DNA from: Prochlorococcus sp. AG-412-J13
Lineage (GTDB): Bacteria > Cyanobacteriota > Cyanobacteriia > PCC-6307 > Cyanobiaceae
NCBI GenBank assembly: GCA_003214815.1
Contig: QCLE01000007.1
Location: 1-64,000 of the forward strand
DNA: 64,000 bases
Direction: 5' to 3'
The notes beneath the pieces were generated by a model. It saw nothing but the letters and a program-made list of their open reading frames with translations. It had not been told where the DNA came from and searched no databases. This document shows, piece by piece, positions 47,972-58,847 of this stretch; positions within the stretch are counted from its first letter, which is position 1, and each line of letters begins with the position of its first letter. The position numbers and the translations under genes are program-made.

Positions 47972-50898
47972 CTTTAAAAACTGAAAACTCTAAAAAACCA
48001 ATTTTACTTTTAGTCGATGGCCACTCACTTGCTTTTAGAAGCTTCTATGCATTTAGCAAAGGGATTGATGGAGGGTTAACCACCAAAGAGGGATTTCCAA
48101 CAAGTGTCACTTATGGATTTCTAAAAAGCCTTCTGGATAATTGCAAAAACATTAGTCCTGAGGGTGTTTGTATTACGTTTGATACCGAAAAACCTACTTT
48201 CAGACATGAATTAGATCCAAATTATAAAGCCAATAGAGATGTAGCACCAGATGTTTTTTTTCAGGATATTGAACAACTAGAAATCATTTTAGAAGAAAGT
48301 CTTAAATTACCAATTTTTAAATCTCCAGGATACGAAGCAGATGATCTCCTTGGAACAATTGCAAATGATGCTTCTTCTAAAGGATGGTGCGTGAATATTC
48401 TTTCTGGAGATCGGGACTTATTTCAATTAGTTGATGATCAAAAAGATATTTATGTCCTTTATATGGGTGGTGGTCCATATGCAAAAAGTGGTAATCCAAC
48501 CCTTATGAATGAAAATGGAGTAAAAGAAAAATTAGGTGTTGCTCCAGAGAGAGTTGTTGATCTAAAAGCTCTAACTGGTGATAGTTCAGATAATATTCCT
48601 GGAATTAAAGGGGTAGGTCCAAAAACTGCAATCAATCTTCTCAAAGAAAACGATACCCTTGAAGGAATCTATCAGGCTTTAGATAAGATTCAGCAGAACA
48701 AAGATAAAAAATATAAAGGATTCATCAAAGGCGCAGTTATAGAAAAGCTCAGAAATGATAAACATAATGCTTTTCTTTCCAGGAAATTAGCAAAAATAAA
48801 TACTGAAGTACCTTTGATATTAAGTGATTGTTATGAATTAAAAAATATAAATCAAGAACTACTTTCAGAGTCACTCCAAAAACTAGAATTATCAACACTA
48901 CTTCGGCAAATTGATATTTTCAATTCAACTTTTAGTAAAGGTGGCTTTGACAAAAATAATATAGCTAAAGTGGAGGAGAAGGAACCAAAATTCTCTAGTA
49001 AAAATGAATTAGAAAATAGTGAAAATAATATCCCTAAAATTAACGTTTCTATTGTAAATGATTTTGAATTACTTGATAAATTAATTCAAAGATTAGACAA
49101 GACCAGTGAGATAGTTTCTTTAGATACAGAGACTAACAGCTTAAATCCAATCAATGCGGAACTTGTTGGAATAGGATTATGTCTTGGAGAAGAAATTGAT
49201 GATTTATTTTATATACCTCTTGGTCATCAAACAAAAAAAGAGACTCCCAATCATTTATCAATTGAAGATGTTTTCTCAAAACTAAGAACTTGGATAGAAG
49301 ATCCAAAAAAAGAAAAAGCACTCCAAAATTCTAAATTTGACAGACAAATCTTTTTTAATCATGGACTTGATCTAAAAGGTGTTACCTTTGACACCTTGTT
49401 AGCAGATTACCTTCTAAATAACCAGGAGAAGCATGGATTAAGTGAAATTAGTTTTAGATTGTTTGGATTCAGGCCACCTTCTTTTAAGGAAACAGTTGGA
49501 AAAAATAAAGACTTTTCATTTGTAGATATTGATAAAGCTAGTATTTACTGTGGTTATGACGTATTTCTTACTTATAAAATTGTCAATATTTTTAAAGAAA
49601 GATTTTTAAAGGAAAAAGATGAATTAATTAAATTATTCGAAGAAATCGAGCTACCTTTAGAGCCGGTATTGTCCCAAATGGAAATGAATGGCATAATCAT
49701 CGACATTCCATATCTAAAAAAACTCTCAAGTGAAATAAAAAGTACTTTAGAAAATATTGAAAGTAAAGTTTATGAATTAGCAGAAGAAAACTTTAATCTA
49801 TCTTCACCAAAACAACTAGGTGAGATCTTGTTTGAAAAATTAAATTTGGATAAAAAGAAATCACGAAAAACAAAAACAGGATGGAGTACAGATGCAGTAG
49901 TTCTTGAACGATTAGTCGACGAACATGAAATAATCCAACACTTAATAAAACATAGAACTCTTAGCAAATTACTTAGCACCTATATTGATGCTCTTCCAAA
50001 TCTTATTAACGAAAAGACAGGAAGAGTTCATACAAACTTTAATCAAGCTGCTACAGCAACTGGCAGGCTAAGCAGTAGTAATCCTAATCTTCAAAATATC
50101 CCAGTTAGGACTGAATTTAGTAGGAGAATCAGAAAAGCATTCTTGCCTGAAAAAGATTGGAAACTTTTATCAGCTGATTATTCTCAGATCGAATTAAGGA
50201 TACTTGCTCACTTAGCGGATGAAGAAATACTAATTAATGCATTTCATAAAAATGATGACATTCACTCTTTGACTGCAAGATTAATTTTCGAGAAAGAAGA
50301 AATATCTTCTGATGAGAGGAGAGTTGGGAAAACAATAAATTTCGGAGTTATCTATGGAATGGGAATAAAAAAGTTTGCACGTTCTACAGGAGTAAGTACT
50401 ATAGAGGCAAAAGAATTCCTAATAAAATACAAAGAAAGATATTCAAAAATTTTCAAATTTCTTGAACTTCAAGAAAGACTTGCCTTATCAAAAGGTTATG
50501 TAAAAACAATTTTTGGTAGAAAGAGAGAATTTAAGTTTGATAAAAATGGACTTGGAAGATTAAGAGGAAAAGATCCTTATGAAATCGACTTGCAATCCGC
50601 TAGAAGGGCTGGAATGGAAGCTCAGTCATTAAGAGCCGCAGCTAATGCACCTATACAAGGTTCGAGTGCAGATATTATTAAAATTGCAATGGTTCAACTA
50701 AATAAGAAATTCATAGAAATGAATGTTCCAGCGAAAATGCTTTTACAAGTACATGATGAATTATTGTTCGAAGTTGAACCAGATTCTTTGGAAATTACGA
50801 CAAAATTAGTAAAGAAGACTATGGAAGATTGTGTAAAATTAAATGTGCCCCTTTTAGTTGATATTGGAATTGGAGACAATTGGATGGAGACAAAATAA
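47968..50898 (+). CDS. polA: DNA polymerase I
   Basis: 976 residues with three domains. The 5'-3' exonuclease (about 1-300) shows LLVDGHSLAFRSFYAFSKG and LTGDSSDNIPGIKGVGPKTA. The 3'-5' proofreading domain keeps SLDTETNSLNP. The polymerase has ATGRLSSSNPNLQNIPVRTE, LLSADYSQIELRILAHLADE, RRVGKTINFGVIYGMG and the final LLQVHDELLFEVEPD. All key acidic residues are present. Confidence 0.98.
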   Translation: MTLKTENSKKPILLLVDGHSLAFRSFYAFSKGIDGGLTTKEGFPTSVTYGFLKSLLDNCKNISPEGVCITFDTEKPTFRHELDPNYKANRDVAPDVFFQDIEQLEIILEESLKLPIFKSPGYEADDLLGTIANDASSKGWCVNILSGDRDLFQLVDDQKDIYVLYMGGGPYAKSGNPTLMNENGVKEKLGVAPERVVDLKALTGDSSDNIPGIKGVGPKTAINLLKENDTLEGIYQALDKIQQNKDKKYKGFIKGAVIEKLRNDKHNAFLSRKLAKINTEVPLILSDCYELKNINQELLSESLQKLELSTLLRQIDIFNSTFSKGGFDKNNIAKVEEKEPKFSSKNELENSENNIPKINVSIVNDFELLDKLIQRLDKTSEIVSLDTETNSLNPINAELVGIGLCLGEEIDDLFYIPLGHQTKKETPNHLSIEDVFSKLRTWIEDPKKEKALQNSKFDRQIFFNHGLDLKGVTFDTLLADYLLNNQEKHGLSEISFRLFGFRPPSFKETVGKNKDFSFVDIDKASIYCGYDVFLTYKIVNIFKERFLKEKDELIKLFEEIELPLEPVLSQMEMNGIIIDIPYLKKLSSEIKSTLENIESKVYELAEENFNLSSPKQLGEILFEKLNLDKKKSRKTKTGWSTDAVVLERLVDEHEIIQHLIKHRTLSKLLSTYIDALPNLINEKTGRVHTNFNQAATATGRLSSSNPNLQNIPVRTEFSRRIRKAFLPEKDWKLLSADYSQIELRILAHLADEEILINAFHKNDDIHSLTARLIFEKEEISSDERRVGKTINFGVIYGMGIKKFARSTGVSTIEAKEFLIKYKERYSKIFKFLELQERLALSKGYVKTIFGRKREFKFDKNGLGRLRGKDPYEIDLQSARRAGMEAQSLRAAANAPIQGSSADIIKIAMVQLNKKFIEMNVPAKMLLQVHDELLFEVEPDSLEITTKLVKKTMEDCVKLNVPLLVDIGIGDNWMETK

Positions 50899-50922
50899 AA
50901 CTCATGAAATACTTTTTGTAAT

Positions 50923-52392
50923 ATGATCAAACTTTTTAATACTTTAAGCAAAAGAGTTGAGGTTTTTAAGCCTATTGATGATGTAGTAAAAATTTATTGT
51001 TGTGGAGTAACTGTTTATGATTTATGTCATCTTGGTCATGCCAGAAGTTATATAGCTTGGGATGTATTGAGAAGATTTTTAATTTTCAGTGATTTCAAAG
51101 TGAAGTATGTTCAGAATTTTACAGATATTGATGACAAGATCTTAAAAAGAGCGAAAGAAGAAAGCAGTTCAATGAAGGAAGTATCTGAAAAGAATATTAT
51201 TGAATTTCATAAAGATATGGATTCTTTAGGGATAATGCGCCCGGATAGTATGCCACGAGCAACGAATCATATATGCAATATCTGCTCCTTCATAACAATC
51301 CTTGAGGACAAAGGTTATGCATACTCTAGGGATGGAGATGTTTATTATTCTGTTTTCAAAAATAAAAATTATGGAAAGCTAAGTAATCAAAATATACAAG
51401 AACAAAATATCAATCAGCAAGGAAGAATGGCTAATGAAGAAAATAGTAAAAAACTTAATCCGCAAGATTTTGCACTATGGAAAAAAGCCAAAGATGATGA
51501 ACCATTTTTTGATTCGCCATGGGGGAAAGGTAGGCCAGGATGGCATATTGAATGTTCGGCAATGGTTAAAGATGAATTAGGAGATACTATTGATATCCAT
51601 TTAGGTGGTTCTGATTTGATTTTTCCACATCATGAGAATGAAATCGCCCAATCAGAAGCAGCCAATGGCAAAGAGCTAGCGAACTATTGGTTACACAATG
51701 GGATGGTCAATGTAAATGGACAAAAGATGAGTAAATCCCTTAAAAACTTTAAAACTATCAGAGAGCTAATTAAGTCAGGTATAAGCCCTATGACTTTGCG
51801 ATATTTTGTTATGACTGTGAATTATAGAAAACCACTGGATTTTACTGAAGAAGCTTTAAGGGCTGCTTCAGAAGCTTGGAAAAACATTAATGTAGCCCTT
51901 TCTTTTATGGACCTTACAAAAGGTGTTTTTAGATCTATTGATAAAAATGAATCTATCGAAGAAGAATATAAAGAGAAAATAAGTTTTGAATTATCTCAAA
52001 AAAAGCTTAAATTTTCTGAGGCTTTGGGAAATGACCTTAATACAGCAGGTGCTATTGCAATTATTTACGATTTAGCGAAACCATTAAAAAACTTTTTAAA
52101 CCAATTTCAAAGGGTTGAAGGTTTTAAAATAGACCTAAATGAAAAATTCTTTCTACTTGAGAATTTTAAAACTCTTGAAAAGTTGACTGGGGTGCTTGGT
52201 CTTAAAAAAGAGGTTTTAGTAAAAGAAAGTAAAATAACAGAAGAAGAAATGTCATCGCTTATTAATGAAAGATTGAAAGCAAAAAAGGAAAAGAATTATG
52301 CGAAGGCCGATGAAATCAGGAATTTGTTAAAAGAAAAAGGTATTGAACTTATTGATCAATCAAAGGAAATAACAACATGGATAAGGGTCTAA
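50923..52392 (+). CDS. cysS: Cysteinyl-tRNA synthetase
   Basis: 489 residues. Zn-binding IYCCGVTVYDLCHLGHARSY contains the HIGH-type motif (HLGH). Further landmarks are GWHIECSAM, IHLGGSDLIFPHHENEIAQS and the KMSKS loop (GQKMSKSLKNF). The C-terminal helical anticodon-binding region ends ELIDQSKEITTWIRV. Standard length. It starts 24 bases after polA. Confidence 0.98.
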   Translation: MIKLFNTLSKRVEVFKPIDDVVKIYCCGVTVYDLCHLGHARSYIAWDVLRRFLIFSDFKVKYVQNFTDIDDKILKRAKEESSSMKEVSEKNIIEFHKDMDSLGIMRPDSMPRATNHICNICSFITILEDKGYAYSRDGDVYYSVFKNKNYGKLSNQNIQEQNINQQGRMANEENSKKLNPQDFALWKKAKDDEPFFDSPWGKGRPGWHIECSAMVKDELGDTIDIHLGGSDLIFPHHENEIAQSEAANGKELANYWLHNGMVNVNGQKMSKSLKNFKTIRELIKSGISPMTLRYFVMTVNYRKPLDFTEEALRAASEAWKNINVALSFMDLTKGVFRSIDKNESIEEEYKEKISFELSQKKLKFSEALGNDLNTAGAIAIIYDLAKPLKNFLNQFQRVEGFKIDLNEKFFLLENFKTLEKLTGVLGLKKEVLVKESKITEEEMSSLINERLKAKKEKNYAKADEIRNLLKEKGIELIDQSKEITTWIRV

Positions 52393-52474
52393 ATTTTAAG
52401 AAAAAAACCAATTTGAAATTTTTGTTTTTTAAATACACCTTTAAATGGGAAGATATTAGAAATATCAGAGAAAA

Positions 52475-53704
52475 TTGAAATACATTACTGTGCTCGGTTC
52501 TACTGGTTCAATAGGGACTCAAACTCTCGAAATAGCTAGTGAGCAGCCTGATAAGTTTAAAGCCGTAGCTCTTTCTGCGGGAAGAAATATTAATTTATTA
52601 ACTGAACAAGTTAAAACACATAAACCAGAGGTAGTTGCGATTGAGGATGAAAATCTTATAGAAGATTTAAAAGATAATATTAATAACTTAGATTTGGATA
52701 GTGCTCCCTTAGTTTTGGGTGGAAAGGAGGGTATTAACGTAGTTGCAGCTTGGGATAAGGCAGATACTGTGGTAACCGGGATAGTAGGCTGTGCAGGCTT
52801 AATTCCAACAATATCCGCAATTAATGCGGGGAAAAATATAGCACTTGCTAACAAAGAAACTTTAATTGCGGCAGGGCCAATTGTTATTCCTGCATTAAAG
52901 AAAAATAATAGTAGGCTTTTACCTGCTGATTCAGAACACTCTGCAATCTTTCAATGTTTACAAGGATTACCTAATTATGAAAATGCAGATTTTTCAACAG
53001 GAGAAATGCCTAAGGGTTTAAAAGCCATACATTTAACAGCTTCTGGCGGTGCTTTCAGAGATTGGGCCGTTGAGGATTTAAAGCATGTCACAGTGGAAGA
53101 TGCAACTTCACATCCTAATTGGGATATGGGGAAAAAAATAACTGTAGATTCTGCAACTCTTATGAATAAAGGATTAGAAGTTATAGAAGCCCATTATTTA
53201 TTTGGGACCTCTTACGAAAATATCGAAATAGTTATCCATCCTCAAAGTATTATTCATTCAATGATTGAGATGGAAGATTCTTCAGTATTAGCTCAATTAG
53301 GTTGGCCAGATATGAAACTACCTATTTTATATGCGATGAGTTGGCCTGAAAGATTTAAAACAAATTGGAAAAGATTAAACCTAAGTAAAATTGGAAAATT
53401 AACTTTTAAAGAGCCCGACGAGTTTAAATATCCATGCATGGGACTTGCCTATGCCGCAGGAAAATCTTCTGGGACTATGCCTGCAGTCTTAAATGCTGCT
53501 AATGAAATGGCTGTTGAACAATTCCTTAAAGAAAAAATTTCTTTTCAAGAAATTCCAACACTTATAAGTAAAGCTTGTGAATCACATATGAAGAATTTGA
53601 ATTTGAGTCCCGAATTAGAGGATATTCTTGAAGTAGACAATTGGGCCAGACTTTTTGTTAGGCAAGAAATTAAAAAAGGGAAAAAATACGTAAGTATTGG
53701 ATAA
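52475..53704 (+). CDS. dxr: 1-deoxy-D-xylulose 5-phosphate reductoisomerase
   Basis: 409 residues from a TTG start. NADPH-binding [20 protein letters not shown], then [26 protein letters not shown] with metal-binding Asp and Glu, and [10 protein letters not shown] and [20 protein letters not shown]. It makes MEP, the committed step of the methylerythritol phosphate isoprenoid pathway. Confidence 0.97.
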   Translation: MKYITVLGSTGSIGTQTLEIASEQPDKFKAVALSAGRNINLLTEQVKTHKPEVVAIEDENLIEDLKDNINNLDLDSAPLVLGGKEGINVVAAWDKADTVVTGIVGCAGLIPTISAINAGKNIALANKETLIAAGPIVIPALKKNNSRLLPADSEHSAIFQCLQGLPNYENADFSTGEMPKGLKAIHLTASGGAFRDWAVEDLKHVTVEDATSHPNWDMGKKITVDSATLMNKGLEVIEAHYLFGTSYENIEIVIHPQSIIHSMIEMEDSSVLAQLGWPDMKLPILYAMSWPERFKTNWKRLNLSKIGKLTFKEPDEFKYPCMGLAYAAGKSSGTMPAVLNAANEMAVEQFLKEKISFQEIPTLISKACESHMKNLNLSPELEDILEVDNWARLFVRQEIKKGKKYVSIG

Positions 53705-53706
53705 AA

Positions 53707-54051
53707 GTGAATATTAAAAAGCATCTTCTACTATGCGCAACACCCACAAAACAGAAATGCTTTAAAGACAACGAAGGTCAAAAAACATGGGAATGTCTGA
53801 AAAAAACCTTAAAAAAATTTGAGAATGATCCCTCTACAAAAAACGTTCATATATTAAGATCAAAAGCTGACTGTTTAAGGATATGTAAGAACGGCCCAAT
53901 TCTTCTTGTTTGGCCAGATGGTATTTGGTACGAGAAAGTTTCTCCAGAAAAAATTTCAGAAATTTTTACCTCACATATTATTAACGGTAAGCCAATAGAA
54001 AAATGGATTTTAAAAAAAACACCATTTTTAAATAGTCCTAGATACTTATAA
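53707..54051 (+). CDS. Thioredoxin-like [2Fe-2S] ferredoxin protein
   Basis: 114 residues from GTG (53707). LLLCATPTKQKCF and ILRSKADCLRICKNGPILLV supply the four Cys pattern of thioredoxin-like ferredoxins (C-x-n-C and C-x3-C), followed by WPDGIWYEKVSPEKISEIF. A small electron carrier; partner unknown. It starts 2 bases after dxr, so co-transcribed, and overlaps the convergent hydrolase. Confidence 0.85.
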   Translation: MNIKKHLLLCATPTKQKCFKDNEGQKTWECLKKTLKKFENDPSTKNVHILRSKADCLRICKNGPILLVWPDGIWYEKVSPEKISEIFTSHIINGKPIEKWILKKTPFLNSPRYL

Positions 54052-55123
54052 ACCAGTTCTTTACGACTTCGTCTGACCAGCAGCCATTAATTGAGTGAAA
54101 ACCATTATGACCTCCTTTTTCAGTTATAAAAATAGTAAATTTATCAATAGATTCTTTTCTTAAATTCAAAGTATCCTTATATGGAACCCAAGGATCATCC
54201 TTGGCATGAATAAAAAGCATTGGAGGTAATTTTTTTATTGAGTTTTGGATTCTAAATATTGGAGAAGCTTTTACATAATAATCTTCTAAAGAATTAAATC
54301 CCCAACTAGGAGCTGTAAATTTCTGATCAAAATCCCTTATACTTTTTAAATTTCTAATTTTTTTTCTTAATTTCTCGTTATTAAGAATTTTGCCTTCATC
54401 ATTAAATCCCTCCCATAACTGATTTTTTAAGCGTTGAAGTAACCATTTTTGGTAGATGTAATTTCTAGATTTTTCAATACAGAAACTGCATGATGATAAA
54501 TCTAAAGGGCTACTAACGCAGGCTAGGCCATCTAAAAGTTTTTCGCCTTTGTTTTCATCGTAATCTAAGCAGGCATTTAAAAGAATTGTTCCGCCTAAAG
54601 ATAATCCAACTCCGTAAATTGGAAGATTATTCATCTTAATGAGATCTTTAAACTCTAAATTAATCAATTTTTTAAAATAATTAATTGCTGAAATAACATC
54701 ACTGGAGCATCTGGCACAATAATTTCCTCTAGCTAAATATCTCGCAGATCCAGATCCTCTTAGATTTAATTTAAGAACTCCAAAACCATTATTTGCTAAT
54801 TTCCTAGAGATTCTTCTTAAACCAAACCGTTTAGTTGATCCCCCTAAACCATGTGTAACGATTACAAAACCCCTAAGAGAGTTAAAGTTTTCAGGTAATT
54901 CTAAAAATCCTAGCAGATAATCACATTCAAATTTTTTAGAAAGAATTTTATTAATCGGAAAGAATATTTTTTTATTTTTTTTTGATTTACCAAAATCAAT
55001 AACAAAAGTATCTCTCAAAGTTTGTAAGTCGCCACCTATCCAAGGTAAGACTTCTCGAAATGGCTTATTTTTTAAGTAATCTGAAAAACCAAAAGATATA
55101 CTATTATTTATCCCCAACTCCAA
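54038..55123 (-). CDS. Alpha/beta hydrolase of the YheT type
   Basis: 361 residues. FVIVTHGLGGSTKRFGLRRI is the oxyanion HG motif, LRGSGSARYLARGNY follows, the nucleophile elbow is YGVGLSLGGTILLNACLDYD with Ser in GLSLGG, and the late acids/His are HAKDDPWVP and GGHNGF. YheT-like hydrolases have no settled substrate. The start overlaps the 3' end of pntB by 20 bases. Confidence 0.88.
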   Translation of the reverse strand: MELGINNSISFGFSDYLKNKPFREVLPWIGGDLQTLRDTFVIDFGKSKKNKKIFFPINKILSKKFECDYLLGFLELPENFNSLRGFVIVTHGLGGSTKRFGLRRISRKLANNGFGVLKLNLRGSGSARYLARGNYCARCSSDVISAINYFKKLINLEFKDLIKMNNLPIYGVGLSLGGTILLNACLDYDENKGEKLLDGLACVSSPLDLSSCSFCIEKSRNYIYQKWLLQRLKNQLWEGFNDEGKILNNEKLRKKIRNLKSIRDFDQKFTAPSWGFNSLEDYYVKASPIFRIQNSIKKLPPMLFIHAKDDPWVPYKDTLNLRKESIDKFTIFITEKGGHNGFHSINGCWSDEVVKNWFISI

Positions 55124-56543
55124 GATCCTTTAATTCTCCAATTAGATCATTTAATACCTTCTTTGCATCACCAAAGACCATAGAGGTATTTGGCAGATCA
55201 AATAAATCATTTTTTATTCCGGAATAACCTGCACTCATACCTCGTTTAATTACAAATACCGTTCTTGCTTCCTGAACATCAAGAACTGGCATGCCATATA
55301 AAGGGGAAGAACTATCATTTTTAGCCTGAGGATTAACCACATCATTTGCTCCTAAAACTAAAACAACATCCGTTGCTGGAAAATCAGGATTTACAACGTC
55401 CATCTCTTTAAGTTGTTCGTAAGGAACATCTGCTTCTGCTAAAAGTACATTCATATGTCCAGGCATCCTCCCAGCTACAGGATGTATTGCATAGACAACT
55501 TCAATCCCATTTTGCTCTAGTTTTTTTGTCACTTCCCTTAAAGTATGTTGCGCTTGAGCTACTGCAAGACCATAGCCAGGAACAATTATTACCTTATTAG
55601 CTGCTTCTAAAGTCAATGCACATTCTTCAACACTGCAAGAAGTTATATTTGTATATTCTCCTGATCCAGAAGAGGCCGTACTTTGCGCAGACAAAGATCC
55701 TCCAAAAAGAACTGAGACCAAAGATCTATTCATCCCCTTACACATTACTTGAGTAAGTATTAGACCTGCTGCTCCAACCATTGCGCCTGCTACTATCAAA
55801 AGCTGACTATCTACAACGAAACCTGCTGCTGCTGCTGCAATCCCTGAATAGCTATTTAATAAAGATATAACAACTGGCATATCGGCTCCACCAATTGGCA
55901 AAGTAACTCCGATGCCTAATAAAGAAGAAACTATAACTAAAAGCCAAATTGAACTTGTATTGCCGTTTATCAAATCAAAGAATGCTATCAAGGAAGCAAC
56001 TGCAAAAACAATATTTACAAAATGTCTAACTTTGCTCTGAGTCCATCCTGGAGTTGACAACCAACCCTGTAACTTTGCCATAGCCACAATTGAACCTGTG
56101 AAAGTTATGGCACCTACAAATATAGAAACAGATATAGAAACTTCGTTAATCAGTGACTTAAAAAAATCAAAATTTTCTTGGCCACCAGATACAGGGAAAA
56201 TAGCTACTCCTAAGGCTACTAAAAGTGATGACATTCCTCCACAACCATTGAACAAAGCCACTGTCTCAGGCATGGAGGTCATAGGTACTTTTTTTGCAAG
56301 TATTGCTCCGAATAAACTTCCTATGATTGATCCAATTATTATCCAAATCCAAGACTGAATAGCAATTCCAGAAGTACCCAAATAATAAGAAAGTAATCCT
56401 ACTACTGATAGCGACATTGCAAATGCAGCTAATCTATTTGCATCTCTTGCTGACTTTACTTTTGACAATCCCTTTATTCCCAAAGCCAGTAAAAGTACAG
56501 CTAGAAGGTCAATAACGAATTTAATGATTACAGGTAGATTCAT
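55104..56543 (-). CDS. pntB: NAD(P) transhydrogenase subunit beta
   Basis: 479 residues. The N-terminal half has about nine membrane helices, and the C-terminal NADP(H)-binding domain III begins near VIIVPGYGLAVAQAQHTLRE and includes VLVLGANDVVNPQAKNDSSS and FVIKRGMSAGYSGI. It couples proton flow to hydride transfer from NADH to NADP. Third gene of the pnt operon. Confidence 0.96.
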   Translation of the reverse strand: MNLPVIIKFVIDLLAVLLLALGIKGLSKVKSARDANRLAAFAMSLSVVGLLSYYLGTSGIAIQSWIWIIIGSIIGSLFGAILAKKVPMTSMPETVALFNGCGGMSSLLVALGVAIFPVSGGQENFDFFKSLINEVSISVSIFVGAITFTGSIVAMAKLQGWLSTPGWTQSKVRHFVNIVFAVASLIAFFDLINGNTSSIWLLVIVSSLLGIGVTLPIGGADMPVVISLLNSYSGIAAAAAGFVVDSQLLIVAGAMVGAAGLILTQVMCKGMNRSLVSVLFGGSLSAQSTASSGSGEYTNITSCSVEECALTLEAANKVIIVPGYGLAVAQAQHTLREVTKKLEQNGIEVVYAIHPVAGRMPGHMNVLLAEADVPYEQLKEMDVVNPDFPATDVVLVLGANDVVNPQAKNDSSSPLYGMPVLDVQEARTVFVIKRGMSAGYSGIKNDLFDLPNTSMVFGDAKKVLNDLIGELKDLGVGDK

Positions 56544-56551
56544 GCTAAAAA

Positions 56552-56845
56552 TTACTTCTTATTTGATGGTTTACGACTAAACATCGCGAGCATTCGATCA
56601 GTTACAAAGAAACCGCCTACAACGTTGAAAAGAGCAAATCCAAGAGAAACTGAACCAATAATTAAAAGTGGCACATTTTCTCCTGCTTTTACAATTAAAG
56701 TCAATGCTGCCAGCATTGTTATTCCTGAAATTGCATTTGCTCCACTCATTAGAGGTGTGTGAAGAGTAGGAGGAACTTTTCCAATTAACTCGAGGCCCAA
56801 TAAACTACCTAGTAAAAGAACCCAAAGAAGACTTATAAAAGACAT
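56552..56845 (-). CDS. pntAB: NAD(P) transhydrogenase alpha subunit, membrane part
   Basis: 97 residues with three to four helices: LLWVLLLGSLLGLELIGKVP, PTLHTPLMSGANAISGITML, GSVSLGFALFNVVGGFFVTD. It equals the C-terminal membrane part of a single-chain alpha subunit, split off as is usual in cyanobacteria. Gap of 8 bases to pntB. Confidence 0.95.
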   Translation of the reverse strand: MSFISLLWVLLLGSLLGLELIGKVPPTLHTPLMSGANAISGITMLAALTLIVKAGENVPLLIIGSVSLGFALFNVVGGFFVTDRMLAMFSRKPSNKK

Positions 56846-56857
56846 AATTTCAAAACC

Positions 56858-57988
56858 TCAATTTTCAAAAACTTTATTTTGAAGAACAACTCCTTCATCG
56901 CTTAACAAACATCCAGAAATGAGTTCATCCTCTTTATCTAATTTAATTACACCATTTTTTATAAATGGTGTAATCAAAGATGTTAAATTCTTAGCATAAA
57001 GTGAACTTGCATCATAAGGAACTGATGAGGGTAATTCGCCAGCTCCAATAAGTTTTACCCCATCTTTGATAATAGTTTCATTTGATTTTGTTCCTTCGCA
57101 GTTCCCTCCCTGAGAAACTGCTAAGTCAATAACTACTGCACCAAGTCTCATTTTTTCAATCATGGGAGAGTCTATTAAAACAGGGGCCTTTTTACCTAGA
57201 ACTTGCGCAGTACATATAGCAACATCAGCTTCAGATAAATATTTTGTTAAAGTAGCCTTCTGTTTTGAAAGGAATTCAGGTGTTACAGCTTTTGCATAAC
57301 CTCCAGACTCTCCTGGTTTTTCATCCACTTCAGGAAGTTCAATAAATCTTGCTCCGAGGGACTCTACTTGTTCTTTAACAGCAGGTCTAATATCAGATAC
57401 AAATACTATTGCACCAAGTCTTTTTGCTGTCGCGACTGCCTGCAATCCTGCAACGCCTCCACCAAGAACCACTACTTTGGCAGGTTGGACTGTGCCTGCT
57501 GCAGTCATAAGCATTGGGAAATATCTATCTAACTCACTTGCTGCTAAAAGAACTGCTTTATATCCGGCGATATTGGCCTGAGAAGAAAGAACATCAGAAG
57601 ATTGAGCTCTACTAATCCTCGGAAGCAACTCTAGTGATAAAGCTGAAATCTTATTACTATTAATAACCCTGAGAAGCTCCTTATTACCATATGGGTTAAG
57701 AAGACCAAGAAGAACAGCGCCTTTTTTTAGCTTAGTTAAATTATCTTCAGAAGGAGTTTGAACACAAAATATTATATCAGCTTCACCCCAAATGTTTTGA
57801 TCTAGTTTACTAATTATTTTGGCGCCCGACTCTTCATATGATAAGTCACTAAATCCTGATAATTTTCCTGCTGAACTTTCAATATAAACATCACATCCAA
57901 GACTTTTTAATTTTTTTACCGCTTCTGGCGTTGATGAAACTCTCCTTTCACCGGAGCTTGTTTCGGAAGGAATAAGTATCTTTGTCAA
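56858..57988 (-). CDS. pntAA: NAD(P) transhydrogenase alpha subunit, NAD-binding part
   Basis: 376 residues from a TTG start. LIPSETSSGERRVSSTPEAV resembles alanine dehydrogenase/PntA N-termini, and the Rossmann motif is KVVVLGGGVAGLQAVATAKR. FVSDIRPAVKEQVESLGARF and the RQD-loop region follow. Domain I binds NAD(H). First gene of the pntAA-pntAB-pntB operon. Confidence 0.96.
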   Translation of the reverse strand: MTKILIPSETSSGERRVSSTPEAVKKLKSLGCDVYIESSAGKLSGFSDLSYEESGAKIISKLDQNIWGEADIIFCVQTPSEDNLTKLKKGAVLLGLLNPYGNKELLRVINSNKISALSLELLPRISRAQSSDVLSSQANIAGYKAVLLAASELDRYFPMLMTAAGTVQPAKVVVLGGGVAGLQAVATAKRLGAIVFVSDIRPAVKEQVESLGARFIELPEVDEKPGESGGYAKAVTPEFLSKQKATLTKYLSEADVAICTAQVLGKKAPVLIDSPMIEKMRLGAVVIDLAVSQGGNCEGTKSNETIIKDGVKLIGAGELPSSVPYDASSLYAKNLTSLITPFIKNGVIKLDKEDELISGCLLSDEGVVLQNKVFEN

Positions 57989-58114
57989 TTTATTTATTTT
58001 TTTAACATACTAAATATAAATTGAAGAAAGTCAAAAGTCTTGGATTTTTGTTAAAAATATATTTTCTTTTCTAAAAAAAATAGCTATCTAGAATATATAA
58101 GTACTATTAATCTA

Positions 58115-58693
58115 ATGAGTATAAAAGCAATCGAATGTCCTGATGGAGTATGCCACAGCCATCACGGCGGTCATGCCGTTCCCAGACAAGCCATGCAGAA
58201 AAATCTAGAAAAGCATGGTAAAGATTGGTGTGAGAAGTTAGCAGAGAGAATTTATGAAATGTCAGTTGATACTTATTCACAGACAGTCATGCCCAGTCTC
58301 CACTCGTCAGGTTGGCAAAGAAGGCATCTAGATTGGGAGTTCAAGCTAGCAGAAAATGATTCTGAACCAGATGAAGCTCTTGTTGAAGGAATTATCAATG
58401 CCACAGAAAGCTTTTTAAGGAGTAGTGAGGTACATCGGTTATTTATTCAGGAATTAGTCCAGGGTACATTTGAAGAAGCAAATGATAAAAAAATAATTTC
58501 TAAAGCAATAAAATCTATCATTGAAGAAGAAATTGTTGGTTCACTAAGAGAAAAGAAAGAAACTCTTTTGAAGAAAATATCTGCAAAATTAGTATCAGAA
58601 GAAAAAGTTAGCGAAGAACTTGCAATAAATTCAGCTAAAGAGGGTTTTGAGGAAGTCGAAAGGCTACTTGCAAATCATAGCGAGGCAGTTTAG
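58115..58693 (+). CDS. Conserved 192-aa helical protein with His-rich N-terminus
   Basis: The first 25 residues are ECPDGVCHSHHGGHAVPRQA, a cluster of Cys and His that could bind metal. The rest is helical: WCEKLAERIYEMSVDTYSQT, SSGWQRRHLDWEFKLAENDS, and a long coiled C-terminus. I regard it as a conserved picocyanobacterial protein of unknown function. Divergent from the pnt operon. Confidence 0.65.
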   Translation: MSIKAIECPDGVCHSHHGGHAVPRQAMQKNLEKHGKDWCEKLAERIYEMSVDTYSQTVMPSLHSSGWQRRHLDWEFKLAENDSEPDEALVEGIINATESFLRSSEVHRLFIQELVQGTFEEANDKKIISKAIKSIIEEEIVGSLREKKETLLKKISAKLVSEEKVSEELAINSAKEGFEEVERLLANHSEAV

Positions 58694-58847
58694 CTTCAAT
58701 TCTTTATATTTTCTTCATAATCTCCCCAAATAAAGGTTCAAATATAAATTAATAATTAAGTTATTGTTTGGAAGTACAAAGTTGTAACTTATTAGACAAT
58801 ATTTTAGTTCTCTGATGTGTTTATGTATATACAACCAAAATCTTTCA